Positions 20,307 through 20,800 of a stretch of DNA of 20,800 nucleotides are shown here, piece after piece (within the stretch, counting starts at the first letter, position 1; the number at the start of each line of letters is the position of its first letter). The notes beneath the pieces were generated by a model. It did not search any database, had not been told where the DNA came from, and worked only from the letters and a program-made list of their open reading frames with translations. Origin of the DNA: Apostichopus parvimensis (Eukaryota > Echinodermata > Holothuroidea > Aspidochirotida > Stichopodidae); NCBI GenBank assembly GCA_000934455.1, contig KN887964.1, positions 24,923-45,722 on the forward strand, in the 5' to 3' direction. Made by a program: the position numbers and the translations under genes.

Positions 20307-20562
20307 TTCGATAATTACGATAATTTTTCCTTGTTGTTTTAAGTGTGTTCGCGAACACACTTAAAACATCTGCCGGTTTCCCACCGGTGTTTTCGCGCAG
20401 CGAACACACCTTTTCGATAATTACGATAATTTTTCCTTGTTGTTTTTAGTTGTTCTAGTTGTTCTAGTTGTTCTAGTTTTAGTTCTAGTTTTAGTTGTTC
20501 GCGAACACACTTAAAACATCTGCCGGTTTCCCACCGGTGTTTTCGCGCAGCGAACACACCTA
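20307..20562. repeat. Tandem duplication (about 106 bp) with palindromic and GC-rich core
   Basis: TTCGATAATTACGATAATTT at 20307 recurs at 20413. The GTTCGCGAACACACTTAAAA through GCAGCGAACACACC segment at 20347-20410 recurs at 20497-20560. Copy two is expanded by GTTCTA and TTTTAG short repeats. The minus-strand 75-residue frame across it simply reads the two copies and is not a gene. Confidence 0.9.
20335..20368. other. 34-bp perfect palindrome centred on TTCGCGAA
   Basis: TGTTTTAAGTGTGTTCG followed by its exact reverse complement CGAACACACTTAAAACA. It is part of copy one of the tandem duplication. In copy two only the GTTCGCGAAC centre and the right arm are kept. Confidence 0.92.
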
Positions 20563-20800
20563 GCACGCGTTGGAACCTCTTGGCGAAGGCGAAGGCCCAC
20601 GGAAAAAATTTTTTTTTTGCGTGTCTGGCGATAAAAAATTCGCAGTTGAGGATTCAAAATACTGACAACTTTTTGAATTTAAATTGTCACGAAACTGATG
20701 AAAATTTTAAAATGATAAGTTAAATTAGCTATATTATGTGATAAAATGAAAAGAGATTTAATCTGTCTTACAATCTTTAAAAAGTTTAACTTACAAAACT
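20563..20800. other. Window end, no gene seen
   Basis: A GC-rich stretch with GGCGAAGGCGAAGGC, then an A/T tract and ordinary AT-rich sequence. The first exon of the myosin gene was not found here. Confidence 0.5.

Noticed and set aside
20339-20566. 75-residue minus-strand frame with repeated GVFAARKHRWETGR
   Set aside because: It is the two copies of the tandem duplication read in one frame, with no splice sites or homology.

Overview
This window is an intron-rich, AT-rich stretch of animal genomic DNA. It shows a multi-exon gene with GT..AG splice sites, microsatellites and minisatellites, a small DNA-transposon relic and a 50-N assembly gap. The absence of operon structure and the roughly 0.3 to 4.7 kb introns rule out a prokaryote. 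A marine invertebrate is my best guess, but the sequence does not fix the phylum.

The main content is one minus-strand gene. I reconstructed 13 consecutive coding exons between 19759 and 840. All have GT..AG borders and all 12 junctions keep the reading frame, giving about 615 residues. The product is an unconventional myosin motor domain, partial at both ends. Its landmarks, in order, are a Ser-rich N-terminal extension, the NPHRG segment, the P-loop GESGSGKS, a switch I region NPSATRMG, the helix SLAKALYCR, a switch II region LDMPGFQ, and the lower-50K segments HQFYNANV, GLLGLLD, TNRDV and CNFGFATHLF. From memory the closest family is class XX myosin, the insect Dachs protein, which acts at apical junctions downstream of the cadherins Fat and Dachsous. 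Switch I and switch II both depart from the ATPase consensus, so the protein may be a non-motor, actin-binding myosin. The transcript start (more than 20.8 kb) and the rest of the head, neck and tail (below 840) lie outside the window.

A second, smaller candidate gene runs on the plus strand at 3979..4974. Three exons with matched phases would encode about 148 residues, and minus-strand myosin exon 4434..4579 would sit inside its second intron. I do not recognise the product.

The rest is intron. It holds a complete 382-bp non-autonomous hAT-type element with an 8-bp target duplication (5928..6309). There are tandem arrays at 1, 2090, 2587, 7068, 7382, 8534, 10306 (41-bp unit, spanning the gap) and 20307. 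There are also several perfect hairpins or palindromes and some G-rich tracts. Long introns at 12222..14695 and 14863..19523 contain no recognisable gene. No rRNA, tRNA, CRISPR or viral element was seen.
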